Source: an uncultured Clostridia bacterium
GTDB lineage: Bacteria; Bacillota; Clostridia; UMGS1810
Assembly: GCA_937959315.1 (NCBI GenBank)
Contig: CALGRC010000115.1
Location: 1-6,709, forward strand
Direction of reading: 5' to 3'
DNA: 6,709 nucleotides
The notes beneath the pieces were generated by a model. It saw only the letters and a program-made list of their open reading frames with translations, made no database searches and was not told where the DNA came from. Shown here piece after piece: positions 5,125-6,709 of the stretch. The position numbers were made by a program, and so were the translations under genes. Position 1 is the stretch's first letter; every line of letters begins with the position of its first letter.

Positions 5125-6504
5125 CTATTTGCATCCGCTATCCCCTTGCAGCAGCATATCCCCTATTTGGAATACGTCGCCTGCGCCCATGGTGATGACA
5201 ATATCGCCTGGTTTGGCATGGGCGCGGATATAGTCGGCAATGGGCGCAAAGCCTTGGATGTAGACCGCGCCCGGCACCAGGTCGGCCAAATCCTTGGAGC
5301 TTACCAGTCCAGTGTCCGGCTCGCGCGCGGCATAGATATCCGCCATAATCAGCCGGTCGGCGGCCGTTAAGGCGTCGGCAAACTGGTGCAGCAGCGCCTT
5401 GGTGCGGGTGTAGGTATGCGGTTGGAAAATGCACCATACCGTGCCGGCATGCATTTGCTTGGCGCTGGCGAGCGTGGTGGCAATTTCGGTGGGGTGGTGG
5501 GCATAGTCGTCAATGAGCAAAACGCCGCCTCCAAAGGTCCCCCGGCGTTCAAACCGCCGTTTGGCCCCGCCAAACCGTTCCAGTCCCCGCAGTACTGCGT
5601 CCGCATCTGCCTGCAAAAACAGCATGGCCGCCGCTGCGCACAGGGCGTTGGACAAGTTGTGCGCGCCGGGGACGCTGAGCTTTGCCCGGCCAATCTGCTT
5701 GCCCTGCCAGCAGAGGGTAAAGGCTGCGCAGCCGTCTGTGCCGTAAGCAACATCCTGCGCGGTGCAGTCGGCCTGGCACAGCCCCGCTGTAATCACCCTG
5801 CCGCGCGCGTGCTTTGCGGCGCGCAGGCAGTTGGGATCGCCGGCGTTGATGACCACTGCGCCGTTTTCGGGCGGCAGCGCCGCAAAGTCGGAAAAAGCGC
5901 TGATCACATCTTCTAAATCGCGGTAATAATCCAAATGGTCGGCCTCAATATTTAAAATGATGCTCAAAAATGGTTGGAATTTCAAAAAATTGCGCTTGTA
6001 TTCGCATGCCTCGGTTACCAGGCAGCCGCTGTGCCCCACCCGCAGGTTGCCGCCTAAAATATCCAGCTCGCCGCCCACCATGGCCGTCGGGTCAAAGCCA
6101 GCCTCCAGTAGCATATAGGTCAGCATGGAGGTAGTGGTGGTTTTTCCGTGGGTACCGGCCACTGCAATGCTTTTGGGGTAGTGCTCCATAATGCGCCCGA
6201 CCATATCGGCGCGCTCTACCAGCCGGATGCCCTTTTCCTTTGCGGCCAAAAGCTCCGGGTTGTCGGGCGCAATGGCTGAGGTAAACACCACGATATCTGG
6301 ATTGGTGATATTTTGCGCAGCGTGCGGGATGGCAATTTCGGCGCCCAGCTCCCGCAGCTCCTCTATAATTTTGGTATCGGTGATATCTGAGCCGGATACC
6401 CGTACCCCGCGCCGCAGCAAAATTTTAGCCAGCGCGCTCATGCTGATGCCGCCGATGCCGATAAAGTGGATGTGTATTGGTGTCTGAAAGTCTATCTTGT
6501 ACAT
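5125..6504 (-). CDS. murC: UDP-N-acetylmuramate--L-alanine ligase MurC
   Basis: MurC joins L-alanine to UDP-N-acetylmuramic acid with ATP, the first amino-acid step of peptidoglycan precursor synthesis in the cytosol. With the start at 6504 the protein is 459 residues, the usual family length. Domains in order: the Rossmann-like UDP-binding domain with HFIGIGGISMSALA (13-26), the central ATPase domain with P-loop AGTHGKTTTT (116-125), EACEYKRNFL (165-174) and NIEADHLDYY (185-194), then PGAHNLSNALCAA (279-291), and the C-terminal domain with DDYAHHPTEI (332-341) and FQPHTYTRT (360-368). All expected key residues are present. An in-frame ATG at 6555 would add 17 Arg-rich residues unlike the family and lacks a good ribosome site, so the start at 6504 is preferred. 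The gene is convergent with the desulfurase-like gene and has a near-consensus promoter. No other mur gene is in the window. Confidence 0.96.
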   Translation of the reverse strand: MYKIDFQTPIHIHFIGIGGISMSALAKILLRRGVRVSGSDITDTKIIEELRELGAEIAIPHAAQNITNPDIVVFTSAIAPDNPELLAAKEKGIRLVERADMVGRIMEHYPKSIAVAGTHGKTTTTSMLTYMLLEAGFDPTAMVGGELDILGGNLRVGHSGCLVTEACEYKRNFLKFQPFLSIILNIEADHLDYYRDLEDVISAFSDFAALPPENGAVVINAGDPNCLRAAKHARGRVITAGLCQADCTAQDVAYGTDGCAAFTLCWQGKQIGRAKLSVPGAHNLSNALCAAAAMLFLQADADAVLRGLERFGGAKRRFERRGTFGGGVLLIDDYAHHPTEIATTLASAKQMHAGTVWCIFQPHTYTRTKALLHQFADALTAADRLIMADIYAAREPDTGLVSSKDLADLVPGAVYIQGFAPIADYIRAHAKPGDIVITMGAGDVFQIGDMLLQGDSGCK

Positions 6505-6511
6505 TTTCTCT

Positions 6512-6517
6512 ACCTCT
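6512..6517 (-). promoter_or_regulatory. Ribosome-binding site that sets the murC start
   Basis: AGAGGT on the minus strand, 7 bases before the ATG at 6504, pairs through GAGGT with the 16S tail. The alternative ATG at 6555 is preceded only by a poor AGAAGATCACC. Together with the protein alignment this favours 6504. Confidence 0.65.
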
Positions 6518-6579
6518 GTTCTTATAAAATACCGCGCGCGGATACGCACGCGCATGGTGATCTTCTATATGTCTCCGTT

Positions 6580-6608
6580 AGTATACCGCAGGAAAAACGG
6601 GGATTCAA
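6580..6608 (-). promoter_or_regulatory. Sigma-A-type promoter of murC
   Basis: On the minus strand TTGAAT (6603-6608), a 17-base spacer and TATACT (6580-6585) are each close to consensus. Transcription would begin near 6573, giving a leader of about 69 bases. The leader contains a GC-rich stretch (6534-6553) able to form a short 5-bp GCGCG/CGCGC stem with a 10-base loop. Confidence 0.78.
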
Positions 6609-6611
6609 GTG

Positions 6612-6639
6612 TTTCTCAAAAGTGACTTTTGTTCAGAAA
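6612..6639. repeat. Operator-like palindrome just upstream of the murC promoter
   Basis: The core CAAAAGTGACTTTTG (6617-6631) is a perfect 7-1-7 palindrome. Outer arms TTTCT (6612-6616) and AGAAA (6635-6639) extend it with a 3-base asymmetry. It lies 8 bases upstream of the -35 box. The 7-1-7 shape is that of Fur-family and similar dimer sites, but the sequence matches no box I recognise. The remaining bases to 6709 are AT-rich and show no gene. Confidence 0.5.
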
Positions 6640-6709
6640 GACGAAACAATGCTGAAAAATGCCGGAAAATCTTATCCTATAAAGGCAGTATGTATATAAA
6701 AATGGAAAT

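Noticed and set aside
5386..5916. 176-codon plus-strand ORF inside murC
   Set aside because: It is antisense to the conserved MurC C-terminal and ATPase domains and has no supporting start signals or homology that I recognise.
6505..6555. N-terminal extension of MurC from an ATG at 6555 (17 extra residues, Arg-rich)
   Set aside because: The extension is unlike MurC proteins, its ribosome site is poor, and AGAGGT sits well for the ATG at 6504.
6466..6699. 77-codon plus-strand ORF over the murC start and promoter
   Set aside because: It is antisense to the murC N-terminus and promoter, has no ribosome site, and its product resembles no family.
6640..6709. Possible divergent promoter at the right edge (TATAAA-like boxes near 6678 and 6695)
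   Set aside because: No acceptable -35 at proper spacing; AT-rich DNA produces such boxes by chance, and the downstream gene is outside the window.

Overview
The window looks like chromosomal DNA of a low- to mid-GC Gram-positive bacterium of the class Clostridia (Bacillota). The basis is the protein set: an MreB/Mbl-type cell-shape actin next to fabZ, a PPi-type phosphofructokinase, a Gram-positive-like MurC, and a DUF3343 protein paired with a class V aminotransferase. Strong AGGAGG-like ribosome sites and AT-rich sigma-A promoters fit the same assignment. Coding density is high. I see no RNA genes, mobile elements, CRISPR arrays or broken genes. The species cannot be named from sequence reading alone.

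Layout, left to right. (1) 1-577, minus: the N-terminal half of a FucO-like lactaldehyde/1,2-propanediol oxidoreductase running off the left edge, with its own sigma-A-like promoter at 606-634. (2) 704-1930, minus: a phosphofructokinase with the pyrophosphate-specificity residues, ending in a terminator at 665-698. (3) 1998-2432, minus: fabZ, followed by a strong terminator-like hairpin at 1967-1996. (4) 2468-3466, minus: an mbl/mreB homologue 35 bases upstream of fabZ with no terminator between, so mbl-fabZ is probably one operon driven from 3508-3535. (5) 3651-3893 and 3906-5054, plus: a DUF3343 protein and a cysteine-desulfurase-family enzyme, probably translationally coupled and transcribed divergently from mbl. 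(6) 5125-6504, minus: murC, convergent with the desulfurase-like gene, driven by a near-consensus promoter at 6580-6608. The final ~100 bases are AT-rich and hold no gene I can support.

Themes. Mbl, FabZ and MurC supply the envelope: filament-guided wall elongation, fatty-acid dehydration for membrane lipids, and the first amino-acid addition to peptidoglycan precursors. PPi-PFK and FucO belong to fermentative sugar metabolism. The DUF3343/aminotransferase pair is the least understood part and is a candidate sulfur- or selenium-handling module. Most of the window is ordinary housekeeping DNA. The points worth a second look are that pair and its leader hairpin, operator-like palindromes at the murC and fucO promoters, the hairpin that seems to cut pfp off from fabZ, and an unusual G-run ribosome site on mbl.
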